DNA of 64,000 nt from Companilactobacillus versmoldensis DSM 14857 = KCTC 3814 (GTDB lineage Bacteria > Bacillota > Bacilli > Lactobacillales > Lactobacillaceae): assembly GCF_001434295.1 (NCBI RefSeq), contig NZ_AZFA01000003.1, forward strand, positions 1 through 64,000, in the 5' to 3' direction. Position numbers and translations under genes: made by a program. The notes under the pieces were generated by a model. The model was given only the letters and a program-made list of their open reading frames with translations, was not told the DNA's origin and made no database searches. Shown here in pieces: positions 1 through 9,816 of this stretch (positions within the stretch are counted from its first letter, which is position 1; each line of letters begins with the position of its first letter).

Positions 1-55
1 ATTTGACTTAGAGCCATTTATATTAATTATTTATTTATTGAATTAAGCATTCAAA

Positions 56-1825
56 TTATAGTGAACGTGAAGCACCTTTGTAAACAACACCACGTCTTGA
101 ATCAACTGTGACAGTTTCACCATCTTTGATTGCTGAAGTGGCATCTTTAGCACCAACAACTACAGGTAATCCCATAGCAATTCCAACAACAGCGGCGTGT
201 GATGTCAAACCACCGTTTTCAACAACTACGGCTGAAGCTTTTTCAAGAGCTGGAAGGTAATCTTTGTCAGTCATTTCTGTAACTAAGATGTCCCCTTCGT
301 TGACCTTTTCGTTAGCTTCCTTAGCTGAGTGAGCAACAACGGTCTTACCAACTACTGATTCTTCACCAACACCTTGGCCTTTAACAAGCTTTGAACCGAT
401 CAATTGAACCTTCATTACGTTTGTAGCACCAGTTTCACCAACTGGAACACCAGCAACGATCAAAATCAAATCTCCTTCTTTAGCAAAGCCACGTTCTTGA
501 GCTTTTTTAGCAGCTAAGTCGAACATTTCATCAGTATTTTCTGGTCTTTCAGTAACGATAGGATCAACACCCCAGTTAACTGTTAAACCACGTTGTGTTT
601 TTTCATCAAATGTGATTGCCAAAATATCAGCACTTGGACGATATTTAGAAATCATACGTGCTGTATAACCAGATTTAGTAGCAGCAACGATTGTATTGAT
701 GTTTAATTCTTCGGCAGTTCTAACAACGGCTTCACCGATAGATTCTGTAACGTTTGAACCCTTGTAATCTTCGAAACGTTGGATAGCAAGTTCGTTATTT
801 GTATCGAGTTGCTTTTCTGTACGTTCGTCGATGTTAGCCATAGCAGCAACAGATTCTACAGGGTAATCACCATTAGCACTTTCACCAGAAAGCATAGTTG
901 CATCTGTACCATCAAGAACAGAGTTAGCAACATCAGTAACTTCGGCACGTGTAGGACGTGGGTTTTCTTGCATTGAATCAAGCATTTGTGTAGCAGTGAT
1001 AACTGGTTTACCAAGAGCGTTACACTTCTTGATTAATGATTTTTGAACGAATGGAACATTTTCAAATGGAATTTCAACACCCATGTCACCACGAGCAACC
1101 ATTAAACCATCAGAAACTTGTAAGATTGAATCAATATTGTCGATACCTTCTTGTGATTCGATCTTAGGGAAGATTTGTACATATTCGCAGTGTTTTTCTT
1201 CAAGGATTTCACGAATATCCAAAACATCTTGAGCTTTACGAACGAATGATGCAGAAATGAAGTTAATACCGTTGTCACAACCAAAACGAATATCTGAGGC
1301 ATCTTTTTCTGTGATACCAGGAAGACGGATTTCAACACCAGGTGCATTAACACCCTTTCTTGAACCGATCATACCTTCGTTTTGAACTTCTGTAACTAAT
1401 TCGCGGTGTTCGTCATCTTTTTCTGTGATCTTCAAGTCAACAAGACCATCATCGATCAAGACATGTCCACCAACATGAGTATCATCGTAAAGACCAGGGT
1501 AAGTAACAGCAATCTTTTCTGGGTTACCAGTTAATGAGTCATCCATTGAAATACGGATAACATCACCGATCTTAGCTTCAAACTTGTTACCTTCTTGAGG
1601 TGTTGTACGGATTTCAGCACCCTTTGTATCAAGAACGATACCAACTGTCTTGCCAGTGATCTTTTCTGCTTCGTGAACCATCTTCATACGTGACAAATGT
1701 TCTTCATGGTCACCGTGTGAGAAGTTGAAACGGAAAATATTTGCGCCAGCTTCGATCAATTTTGTAATTGTTTCAACATCATTACTAGCAGGTCCGAGTG
1801 TACTTACGATTTTTGTTCTTTTCAT
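56..1825 (-). CDS. pyk: Pyruvate kinase with C-terminal PEP-utilising domain
   Basis: Converts phosphoenolpyruvate and ADP to pyruvate and ATP, the last step of glycolysis. The 589-aa product begins with the family's MKRTKIVSTLGPAS signature. NFSHG lies at about residues 34-38, the catalytic Lys region FPKIESQEG at about 219-227, MVARGDMGVE at 242-251, and the ATQML/PTRAE signature follows. The last 110 residues form the extra PEP-utiliser mobile domain (GGLTSHAA, about 538-545) usual in Bacillus and Lactobacillus enzymes, so the length is normal. The ATG is preceded by AGAGGA. It sits 61 bp behind pfkA and is probably co-transcribed with it. No terminator is seen in the 55 bases left of its stop. 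Confidence 0.98.
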   Translation of the reverse strand: MKRTKIVSTLGPASNDVETITKLIEAGANIFRFNFSHGDHEEHLSRMKMVHEAEKITGKTVGIVLDTKGAEIRTTPQEGNKFEAKIGDVIRISMDDSLTGNPEKIAVTYPGLYDDTHVGGHVLIDDGLVDLKITEKDDEHRELVTEVQNEGMIGSRKGVNAPGVEIRLPGITEKDASDIRFGCDNGINFISASFVRKAQDVLDIREILEEKHCEYVQIFPKIESQEGIDNIDSILQVSDGLMVARGDMGVEIPFENVPFVQKSLIKKCNALGKPVITATQMLDSMQENPRPTRAEVTDVANSVLDGTDATMLSGESANGDYPVESVAAMANIDERTEKQLDTNNELAIQRFEDYKGSNVTESIGEAVVRTAEELNINTIVAATKSGYTARMISKYRPSADILAITFDEKTQRGLTVNWGVDPIVTERPENTDEMFDLAAKKAQERGFAKEGDLILIVAGVPVGETGATNVMKVQLIGSKLVKGQGVGEESVVGKTVVAHSAKEANEKVNEGDILVTEMTDKDYLPALEKASAVVVENGGLTSHAAVVGIAMGLPVVVGAKDATSAIKDGETVTVDSRRGVVYKGASRSL

Positions 1826-1886
1826 TAGAATCCTCTTTTCAAAATTTTGTTGTCTTTAATTTACAACATTAACAAATTAAATGAAA

Positions 1887-2846
<960 letters not shown>

Positions 2847-2892
2847 TTATTCACACTCCAAATTTATTTGTTTCTAAAACAAAACCTAGTAA

Positions 2893-2939
2893 AATATAAC
2901 ATTTTTTTCACATTCAGTGTAGAGCTGAAAACGTTTTAA
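2893..2939 (-). promoter_or_regulatory. pfkA-pyk promoter with upstream cre-like site
   Basis: TGAAAACGTTTTAA at 2926-2939 matches the CcpA cre consensus TGWAANCGNTNWCA at 13 of 14 positions. A minus-10 TATATT (2893-2898, minus strand) predicts a start near 2886 and places the cre centre near -46. The minus-35 (TACACT, 2916-2921) is poor, which would suit a promoter needing an activator. CcpA activation of the pfk-pyk(-ldh) operon through an upstream cre is known in Lactococcus; applying it here is inference. Confidence 0.5.
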
Positions 2940-2946
2940 TCATAAA

Positions 2947-5900
2947 TTAGTTACCTTTTTTAAGGAAAACGTTCCTATCACCCAAAAAGCTAATCAATTT
3001 TTGCTTAATTTCCTCATTAAAATTAATCCAGCAATTAGATTTTAATAAAACGGCTTGTTTTTCAGTCTCACGATAAATTATCACAGGAGTTTTTCCTGGT
3101 GAAGTTTCTATCAATTGATAAAGTCGATTCAAATCATTTTGATCATCCAATGATTTTTTAACTCTTAAATATAAAACGATTTTTGGCAACTGAATCATGA
3201 ATTGATGAGGGTCAACGATTCGATCAGCAATAACTTCCAAATCGCCACGAAGTCCGTCATTCGGAGTCCCGCTAACGACCCAAATTTTACCCTCAAGGGC
3301 TTGATCAGCAATTTTTTGATAAAGTCTAGGAAAAATTGTTACCGAGATCGATCCAGTTTCATCTTCGAAAGTGGCAAAAGCCATCTGCTGACCCTTCTTG
3401 GTCCGGATCACTCGCATGTTTTTAACTAGGCCCACCATATAAATACTATTTTGTTTGAATCGATTCAAATGATTTATCTTAACGGTGTCGATTTTCGTTA
3501 ATCTTTGACGATATTTTTCGACTGGATGACCTGAAACATAGATACCCAGAAATTGCTTTTCTTGATTCAATTTTTCACTCAAGGAGTAATCATCCATTTG
3601 ATGCTTCTTGGGTTCTAAGGCGTCAAACAAGGAAATATTATTTCCAGCCAACTGGATGCTTTCAATCAAATCGCGCATATCATAAAGTGTTTCTTTACGG
3701 TTACGATTAAATTCATCAAATGCTCCGATCAAAATCAAAGGCTCAAGATAATCATTTTTAACAAAGCGAACATCGATCCGTTGTAAAAAGTTCAAGGCAC
3801 TAGTGAATTTACCACTCTGAACTCGTTCATTAACTATTGCCTGAGCAAAATCACGTCTCATCCCTTTGATACTTAAAAAACCAAACCTAATTGCCTGACC
3901 ATGAATCTGAAAATCATAGTCACTCTGATTGAGATCAACATTCTCAATCTTAATACCACGGTCTTTAGCCGCTTGGATATAGTTAGCAATTTTGGCTTCA
4001 TTATTCAAATTTGAATTCATCAAGCAAGTGAAGAACACAGTTGGATAATGAACTTTAATATACGCCAGCCAAAAGGCAATCATTGAATAGGCAACTGAAT
4101 GGGATTTATTAAAACCATAATTACCAAACGTTTCAATATAGTTATAAACATTTTCTGCTGCTTGTTGTTGATGACCAAGTTGGACTGCTCCATCAACAAA
4201 CTTTTTATGATTTGCAGTCATTAATTTTTCATTTTTCTTACTGATTGCCCGTCTTAAAAGATCGGCATCAGCCAAAGAGAAACCTGCCATTTCTGACGAG
4301 GCCTGCATGACCTGTTCCTGATAGACCAAAATACCGTATGTTGGCTTCAAAATTTTGACCAAAGACTCATCAGGGTATTCAACCTTTTCTTGACCATGCT
4401 TACGAGCAATAAAAGTTGAAATGTTTTGCATTGGACCTGGACGATACAGAGCGTTAGTAGCAACAATGTCGTTAAAACTAGTTGGCTTCAATTGTCGCAA
4501 GACGCTCTTGATACCTTCTGATTCAAATTGAAACACCCCGTCTGTGTCACTACGTTGAAATAACTGAAGAGTTTCCTGATCATCAAGTGGGATCGACTCT
4601 GGTTTAAAGACTTGACCGGTCTGCTGACTGATCATTTGGATTGCCTTATCCAAAATAGTCAAGTTTCGTAGCCCCAAAAAGTCCATCTTCAAAAGTCCTA
4701 AACCTTCGACATTGTTTTTGGTTTGCTGGGTCAAATTGATACCATCTGATTCCAGTTGAACAGCCACGATATCAGTCATATTCTTCTGACTGAGGACGAT
4801 ACCAGCGGCATGGGTAGAATAATGCCGCGGTAGGCCCTCAAGACGTTGAGCGGCCTTAAATATCAGTTTGTTCTCAGCTGACTCATTTGCCAATTCTCTC
4901 AATTTAGTTGAATCATCGAACGCAGCTTTCAAAGTCACATTTTGACCATTCTGCGCGTGTGGAATCGCATTCGACCATTGCGACATTTGAAATTGTGTTT
5001 GACCAAAAGTTCGAGCAATGTCTCGCAATGCCATTTTAGCTGCAAGTGTCCCGAAGGTAATGATCTGAGCCATATGATCCGAACCGTATTTATCATGCAT
5101 ATACTGGACCATCTCGTCCCGACGGTCGTCCGGTAGATCAAGATCGATATCAGGCATATTAACTCTTTGTGGATTTAAAAACCTTTCAAAAAGTAAATCA
5201 TATTTGATCGGATCGACTTGAGTGATGCCCAAAGTATATGAAACTAACGAACCAGCTGCAGATCCACGACCAGGGCCAGTTTTTATCCCTACTTCATGGG
5301 CGTGCTTGATCACATCCCAAACAATCAAAAAGTAGTCTGAAAAGCCCATTTCTTGTATGACCCCAAGTTCATAATTCAATCGCTGCTGATATTTAGCCTC
5401 AACCTGTCCATGAAATCGTTTTGACAACCCTTTAGTCGCTAAGCCTTTTAAAAATTGTTCCGAGGTAACACCTTGTGGGGTGTGAAATTCGGGTAACTCA
5501 GTCGACTTGAATTCGATCAAAATGTTGCATTGCTCCGCGATCTCATCAGCATTTTGAAGTGGCTGTTGGAGATCGACATTATCATATTCAGCAGAAATAT
5601 TTTCTGGTGTGCGTAAATATTTTTCACCATTTTCAGACAGCTGATTAATATTTTCGATTTTGTCACCGGTCCGAATATTATTCATGATCTGATATGGCAA
5701 AACATCATCAGATTTGATATAACGAACATCATGCAATGCTACCAGTGGTGTATTTGTCTCAGCTGAAATCTTTCTGACTCGTCGGACATTATTTATTTGA
5801 TCAGCAAACAGACCGACACCTAAATAAACTGACTCTGGGTCGCAATTTTGTTTCAACAAACTCAAATATTGTTGATAATCATCGATCTTTAAAACTTCTG

Positions 5901-6276
5901 CCCCCGTAGCTGGGGTGATAATAAAGAGCCCCGATAACCAGTCGAAAAGATCAGTCAACTGAGTTGAGTCTTGGGACATGATCATTGAAGAAATTTTTAA
6001 CAAGTGATGATATCCTGCAGTAGTTTTGGCTAAGAGTATTAATGGATAAACATTTTGATCAACTAATCCTTGCGTTTCAATCGTCAAACCAATAATTGGC
6101 TTGATCCCCTTCTCATTACAGTATTTATAAAAATCAATTGAACCATATAAATTATTGACATCTGTCAAAGCCAACGATTTGTAGCCCATTTCCTGGGCAA
6201 CATCGACCAACTCTGTCAATCTTATGGGACTTTGCAATAAACTGTAACTGCTCATAATTTGTAATTGTGTTTGCAA
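2947..6276 (-). CDS. dnaE: DNA polymerase III alpha subunit DnaE
   Basis: Replicative DNA polymerase of the DnaE type, thought to extend primers on the lagging strand beside PolC in Firmicutes. It is about 1,109 aa, normal for this class. Domains: N-terminal PHP-like domain, polymerase core with GPGRGSAAGS (about 334-343) and the catalytic aspartates of PDIDLD (about 375-380) plus MDFLG (about 531-535), then a C-terminal OB fold. The usual HVHS metal motif of the PHP domain reads QIMS here, so that domain is probably catalytically dead. AAGGGGG lies 7 nt before a TTG at 6276; another TTG at 6282 is too close to the ribosome site. The stop lies 100 bp upstream of pfkA. Confidence 0.96.
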   Translation of the reverse strand: MQTQLQIMSSYSLLQSPIRLTELVDVAQEMGYKSLALTDVNNLYGSIDFYKYCNEKGIKPIIGLTIETQGLVDQNVYPLILLAKTTAGYHHLLKISSMIMSQDSTQLTDLFDWLSGLFIITPATGAEVLKIDDYQQYLSLLKQNCDPESVYLGVGLFADQINNVRRVRKISAETNTPLVALHDVRYIKSDDVLPYQIMNNIRTGDKIENINQLSENGEKYLRTPENISAEYDNVDLQQPLQNADEIAEQCNILIEFKSTELPEFHTPQGVTSEQFLKGLATKGLSKRFHGQVEAKYQQRLNYELGVIQEMGFSDYFLIVWDVIKHAHEVGIKTGPGRGSAAGSLVSYTLGITQVDPIKYDLLFERFLNPQRVNMPDIDLDLPDDRRDEMVQYMHDKYGSDHMAQIITFGTLAAKMALRDIARTFGQTQFQMSQWSNAIPHAQNGQNVTLKAAFDDSTKLRELANESAENKLIFKAAQRLEGLPRHYSTHAAGIVLSQKNMTDIVAVQLESDGINLTQQTKNNVEGLGLLKMDFLGLRNLTILDKAIQMISQQTGQVFKPESIPLDDQETLQLFQRSDTDGVFQFESEGIKSVLRQLKPTSFNDIVATNALYRPGPMQNISTFIARKHGQEKVEYPDESLVKILKPTYGILVYQEQVMQASSEMAGFSLADADLLRRAISKKNEKLMTANHKKFVDGAVQLGHQQQAAENVYNYIETFGNYGFNKSHSVAYSMIAFWLAYIKVHYPTVFFTCLMNSNLNNEAKIANYIQAAKDRGIKIENVDLNQSDYDFQIHGQAIRFGFLSIKGMRRDFAQAIVNERVQSGKFTSALNFLQRIDVRFVKNDYLEPLILIGAFDEFNRNRKETLYDMRDLIESIQLAGNNISLFDALEPKKHQMDDYSLSEKLNQEKQFLGIYVSGHPVEKYRQRLTKIDTVKINHLNRFKQNSIYMVGLVKNMRVIRTKKGQQMAFATFEDETGSISVTIFPRLYQKIADQALEGKIWVVSGTPNDGLRGDLEVIADRIVDPHQFMIQLPKIVLYLRVKKSLDDQNDLNRLYQLIETSPGKTPVIIYRETEKQAVLLKSNCWINFNEEIKQKLISFLGDRNVFLKKGN

Positions 6277-6325
6277 TTTCAAGCCCCCTTCAGTTAAAAT
6301 TATAACAAATCTATTAGAAACATTA

Positions 6326-6354
6326 TTGGTGAAAAACTTAATTTATGTTAAACT
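6326..6354 (+). promoter_or_regulatory. Promoter of the DUF2929 gene
   Basis: TTGGTG (6326-6331) and TAAACT (6349-6354) are separated by 17 nt, giving a start near 6361. This lies inside the longer possible reading frame beginning at 6326 and so favours the ATG at 6380. Confidence 0.45.
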
Positions 6355-6379
6355 ACGTAAGAAAGCGAGATGGAAAAAG

Positions 6380-6565
6380 ATGAGATATGTTGCAGTTTTC
6401 TTTTGGGCAATCGTATTAGGACAAGTTGCAGGATTTATTGGTGGTGCACTTAACCAACAAACATATAATTTCCAATTAACTTTGATCGTAAGCATAGTTT
6501 TTGCCGTTATTTTCAGTATCATTCCATTTATTTTCAGAGATAAAGATGATAAAAAGAACGCCTAA
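6380..6565 (+). CDS. DUF2929 (YjzD-like) small membrane protein
   Basis: A 61-aa protein beginning MRYVAVFFWAIVLGQVAGF, with two hydrophobic helices separated by a short NQQTYNF turn and a charged C-terminal tail. The N-terminal pattern resembles the DUF2929/YjzD family of Firmicutes; no function is established for it. The start was moved from a TTG at 6326 because that codon overlaps the likely minus-35 element, while an AGAAAGCGAG ribosome site lies 10 nt before ATG 6380. It is divergent from dnaE and ends at a strong bidirectional terminator. Confidence 0.75.
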   Translation: MRYVAVFFWAIVLGQVAGFIGGALNQQTYNFQLTLIVSIVFAVIFSIIPFIFRDKDDKKNA

Positions 6566-6592
6566 GGTGGTCTTTTTTTATTTTTCAAATAC

Positions 6593-6631
6593 AAAAGTCG
6601 CAGACTCACTTAAGTGAATCTGCGACTTTTT
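6593..6631. terminator. Bidirectional terminator
   Basis: A 19-bp near-perfect inverted repeat (AAAAGTCGCAGA arm, one mismatch) with A and T runs on both sides, placed between the convergent DUF2929 and lipoprotein genes. Confidence 0.9.
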
Positions 6632-6657
6632 GTATATCATCATAACTTTTGAATGAT

Positions 6658-7386
6658 TTACTTGGTGACATAGACATAAAACGCATCATCAGCAAGATCC
6701 ATATTAAATTCAATATTATGAGACTGATATGGTTTAATGGTGGTTTTACTGCTTTCGTTCAAATGCTTCAATTGCTTATTAAAATGCTTTATAACGGCTT
6801 TTTGATTTGCACCGGATAACTGGGCAATCAACGACAAACTAGCCTTGAACTTCGTTAAATTAGCTTTCCGGTTCCTGTCTGACAGTGAGCCCTTCATAGC
6901 CACTCCCATTAAGTTCGAACCTTGAACATTGAGATACATCTGAGTACCGTTATTCCGCTTATATTTTAAAATTCCATCCTTGGCAATCAATGGTAATTGA
7001 TCACTTTGGACACCATCTAGCAATGAATAGTAATTATATTCTTGAGCAAAGGCTGTATAGTCAGCTATTTCAGCTATCTTATTAACTGTCACACTTTGAC
7101 TTTGTTTTTCCTTGCCATTACTTACTGTCAGACGGACAGTTTGGTTTTGGGCTGAAACTGGAACTGAAAAAGCAAAATGCTTGTTATGTAGCTTAACTTT
7201 CTTTGTCTTACCGTTTAACGTATAGGTAAGTTTATCGGCCTTAGTAGTTTTTCCCTTAATGACAGCGACTAAACCAGTCGCATCATAATTATCTTTGGTA
7301 GTATGGATTCCTAAGTTAGAACAGCCACTTAAAAACATGAAGAAAAGTGGAATAAATAAAATCAGAAAGTACTTCTTTTTTTTCAT
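6658..7386 (-). CDS. Predicted lipoprotein of unknown function
   Basis: A 242-aa exported protein. The N-terminus is Lys-rich, followed by a hydrophobic stretch and the lipobox LSGC, so Cys is expected to be lipid-modified and the protein anchored on the outer face of the membrane. After that comes a beta-rich region with Lys/Thr-rich repeats (TLNGKTKKVKL), then a helical C-terminal half. No family is recognised. The start was set at the third possible codon because GGGG lies 8 nt before ATG 7386 but only 2 nt before the ATG at 7392. It begins 20 bp after the rpmF terminator, so it may depend on read-through. Confidence 0.75.
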   Translation of the reverse strand: MKKKKYFLILFIPLFFMFLSGCSNLGIHTTKDNYDATGLVAVIKGKTTKADKLTYTLNGKTKKVKLHNKHFAFSVPVSAQNQTVRLTVSNGKEKQSQSVTVNKIAEIADYTAFAQEYNYYSLLDGVQSDQLPLIAKDGILKYKRNNGTQMYLNVQGSNLMGVAMKGSLSDRNRKANLTKFKASLSLIAQLSGANQKAVIKHFNKQLKHLNESSKTTIKPYQSHNIEFNMDLADDAFYVYVTK

Positions 7387-7405
7387 AGTCATTCCCCATT
7401 CATAC

Positions 7406-7433
7406 AAAAAAAGCCAAGCCGCAACGACTTGAC
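7406..7433 (-). terminator. rpmF terminator
   Basis: GTCAAG/CTTGGC 6-bp stem, 9-nt loop and seven Us on the minus strand, directly after the rpmF stop and 20 nt before the lipoprotein start codon. Confidence 0.7.
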
Positions 7434-7441
7434 CTGTTTAA

Positions 7442-7630
7442 TTAAGCTTGTGCATCATTTTTGTCATCGATAACTTTGTTACCTTTGTACATACCTGATG
7501 GTGAAACATGATGACTTAAACGATATTCACCAGTAGTTACATCAAATTGCATGTTAGGAACACTCAACTTGATATGTCCACGTCTTGAACGTTTCTTTTG
7601 TTTACTTGTCTTTCTTGCTGGTACTGCCAT
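7442..7630 (-). CDS. rpmF: 50S ribosomal protein L32, zinc-free form
   Basis: A 62-aa basic protein of the large ribosomal subunit. [17 protein letters not shown] is the L32 signature. The C-terminal half has no cysteine ([13 protein letters not shown]), so this is the C-minus form lacking the four-Cys zinc ribbon. AAAGGAG precedes the ATG. Its own promoter is visible upstream and its own terminator downstream. Confidence 0.97.
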   Translation of the reverse strand: MAVPARKTSKQKKRSRRGHIKLSVPNMQFDVTTGEYRLSHHVSPSGMYKGNKVIDDKNDAQA

Positions 7631-7681
7631 ATGTAAAAACTCCTTTATCTTTATATTACTTAATCAAATCTAACGTTTAAT

Positions 7682-7710
7682 ATAATACTAGCATAAAAAC
7701 GTTACGGCAA
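7682..7710 (-). promoter_or_regulatory. rpmF promoter
   Basis: On the minus strand TTGCCG (7705-7710) and TATTAT (7682-7687) are separated by 17 nt and lie about 50 nt upstream of rpmF. Confidence 0.6.
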
Positions 7711-7718
7711 GCAAAAAT

Positions 7719-8048
7719 CTAATTTTGTTTACTTTTTGTTTGATTATCCTTGAGTGCATCAGCTATTTGATTATCATCTGAGATTTTAACGTTCGATAAT
7801 TCCTTCTTAGCTGACCGGGATAACTTTTGGTCATCTTTTTTCTTGGAATTAGTATTATTGGCCAATAGTACAGTCACTAATGCTCCTAACAGTAAAGTAA
7901 CAATGATCAAAAGAATCAATGGTAATTTTACTTTAGTGAATCCAAAATTTACTGTGACAGGATCGATATTTAAAATTGCAAAGATAACAACGACCAATAC
8001 GATGATTAATCCAATCACAAATCTCCATTGTCTCTTCTTATTATTCAT
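7719..8048 (-). CDS. LapA/DUF1049-family membrane protein
   Basis: A 109-aa protein with two N-terminal transmembrane helices (about residues 9-28 and 41-63) joined by a short NIDPVTVNFGFTKVKLPL loop, then a charged cytoplasmic tail rich in Lys, Asp and Ser. The helix-loop-helix with the xVxVNF motif and the following LP pair is typical of the LapA domain (YrvD-like). Function in Gram-positives is unknown. It is the last gene of the obg unit, starting 12 bp after the SDR gene stops. Confidence 0.8.
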   Translation of the reverse strand: MNNKKRQWRFVIGLIIVLVVVIFAILNIDPVTVNFGFTKVKLPLILLIIVTLLLGALVTVLLANNTNSKKKDDQKLSRSAKKELSNVKISDDNQIADALKDNQTKSKQN

Positions 8049-8060
8049 AATTAAAATCCC

Positions 8061-8858
8061 CTATTTTCGATTTCCAAAAGTCCCTGCTATGTAGTCTCCC
8101 ACACTTGGTGCCATTTTGTAAAGGACACTGGCAAATTCCATGATCCTGGGACGATTGATCTCCCGCTTTTTACGGTTGAAAGTTTTGACGATTTCTTTAG
8201 CCAATTGATCAGGTTGAATCACAAAATTCGAAACTGATTTAAGATAATTGCCACTCTTATCGGCAATATTGAAGAAATTAGTTGCAACGGGGCCAGGATT
8301 AATTGTTGTAACAAAAATATTTAATGGCTTCAATTCCAATCGCAATCCATCAGAAAAGCTAATTACTGCTGCTTTTGTAGCTGAATAAGCAGCCGATTTA
8401 GGTGTTGTGATCTTACCGGCCATTGAACCGACATTAAAAATATGTCCATGACCATTTTCAATCATATGACTTGCAACTAACCGTGTCAGTAACATAAGCC
8501 CTAACACGTTCACGCGAAACATTTTTTCAATTGTGTCAAAATCAGTTTCTAAATAATTATTGAAATCTCCAAAACCAGCCGCATTGACTAAAACGTCGAC
8601 TTGACCAAAATTGCTAAAAATAGTTTCGGCACCTTTTTCAATTGCTTCCGGATCACTCATATCGATCGACAAATAAAAATGATTGGAATATTCACTTCCT
8701 AATGAAATACATTGTTCTTTAACTTTTGCCAATTTCTCAGAATTTCGAGCAACTAAAATCAAATTAGCCCCCGCCTCAGCCGCATTTAATGCTACATCTT
8801 TACCAATTCCTGAAGATGCTCCTGTGACTAAAACTGTTTGATCCAATAAATTAACCAT
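8061..8858 (-). CDS. SDR-family oxidoreductase (DltE/YqjQ-like)
   Basis: A 265-aa classical short-chain dehydrogenase. The NAD(P)-binding TGASSGIG lies near residues 12-19, NAAGFG near 84-89, and the catalytic Ser followed by YSATK near 155-159; GPVATNF closes the cofactor pocket. The substrate cannot be told from sequence. Of three in-frame ATG/TTG codons at the 5' end, ATG 8858 is chosen because GAGG lies 7 nt upstream. It is fourth in the obg-oatA-rnz-SDR-lapA unit; 18 bp separate it from rnz. Confidence 0.88.
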   Translation of the reverse strand: MVNLLDQTVLVTGASSGIGKDVALNAAEAGANLILVARNSEKLAKVKEQCISLGSEYSNHFYLSIDMSDPEAIEKGAETIFSNFGQVDVLVNAAGFGDFNNYLETDFDTIEKMFRVNVLGLMLLTRLVASHMIENGHGHIFNVGSMAGKITTPKSAAYSATKAAVISFSDGLRLELKPLNIFVTTINPGPVATNFFNIADKSGNYLKSVSNFVIQPDQLAKEIVKTFNRKKREINRPRIMEFASVLYKMAPSVGDYIAGTFGNRK

Positions 8859-8876
8859 GACCATCCCTCTTTTCAA

Positions 8877-9803
8877 TTAGTTGAATGGAACTGGATAGAT
8901 ATCAAAATCTTTTACTACCCGGGTATTATTAAAAATCTTTCGTGCTTCATTTTGTAATAACAAGGCTGACTTTCCAGTATACCTTGCAGATATGTGCGTC
9001 AATAGCAAACCTTTTACATGACATTTCTTGGCTACTCGTGCAGCCTGAGATGCTGTCGAATGAAAATAACTATAAGCCAATTTTTTATCTTCTTCAGAAA
9101 AGGTCGATTCATGAACTACAACATCTGCATGATCCACTAAATGGTCGATTTCTGGAGTGTAACGAGTATCTGAGATAATCGAAACGATCTTTCCAGCTTT
9201 ATCCGGTCCGATAAAATCTTTCCCATCTAAATCGGTCCCATCTGGCAATGTGACAACTTGCCCTGCTTTCAACTTACCATAAATTGGTCCATTTGGAATA
9301 TTGAATTGTTTTAATTTATCAACTAATAATTCACCAGTTCGAGGTTTTTCGACTACCCGATATCCATACGAGGCAATTCGATGTTCCAATTTACCCGCAT
9401 AGACTGAAAAAGTACTGTCATTAAAAATTTCTCCACCAGTTTTCAGTTCAATGTATTTGATCCGATAACCAAGTTTCGTTCCAGTCACACCTAATGAAGT
9501 TTCAACGAATTTTTTTAAACCGACTGGTCCATACAATTCAAGTGGCGAATTGCCACCTTGATTCGCACGACTTGATAATAAACCTGGCAATCCAAAAATA
9601 TGATCGCCATGCAAGTGTGAAATAAAGATCTTGGCAATTTTTCGAGGGCGAATATTCGTCTCTAAAATCTGGTGTTGTGTTGCTTCTCCAACATCAAATA
9701 ACCAAACCTCATTGCGTTCATCTAATAATTTCAATGCAGTACTGGAAACATTGCGACCTTTTGAAGGTACACCAGCACCAGTTCCTAAAAATTGTAATTC
9801 CAT
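8877..9803 (-). CDS. rnz: Ribonuclease Z
   Basis: Metallo-beta-lactamase-fold endonuclease that trims tRNA 3' trailers. The 308-aa length is usual. The metal motif HLHGDH is at residues 63-68, with further ligands in SDTRYT, HEST and the C-terminal THISARY segments. AGGA precedes the ATG. The gene starts 13 bp after oatA ends. Confidence 0.96.
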   Translation of the reverse strand: MELQFLGTGAGVPSKGRNVSSTALKLLDERNEVWLFDVGEATQHQILETNIRPRKIAKIFISHLHGDHIFGLPGLLSSRANQGGNSPLELYGPVGLKKFVETSLGVTGTKLGYRIKYIELKTGGEIFNDSTFSVYAGKLEHRIASYGYRVVEKPRTGELLVDKLKQFNIPNGPIYGKLKAGQVVTLPDGTDLDGKDFIGPDKAGKIVSIISDTRYTPEIDHLVDHADVVVHESTFSEEDKKLAYSYFHSTASQAARVAKKCHVKGLLLTHISARYTGKSALLLQNEARKIFNNTRVVKDFDIYPVPFN

Positions 9804-9816
9804 ACAAAAATCCTAT

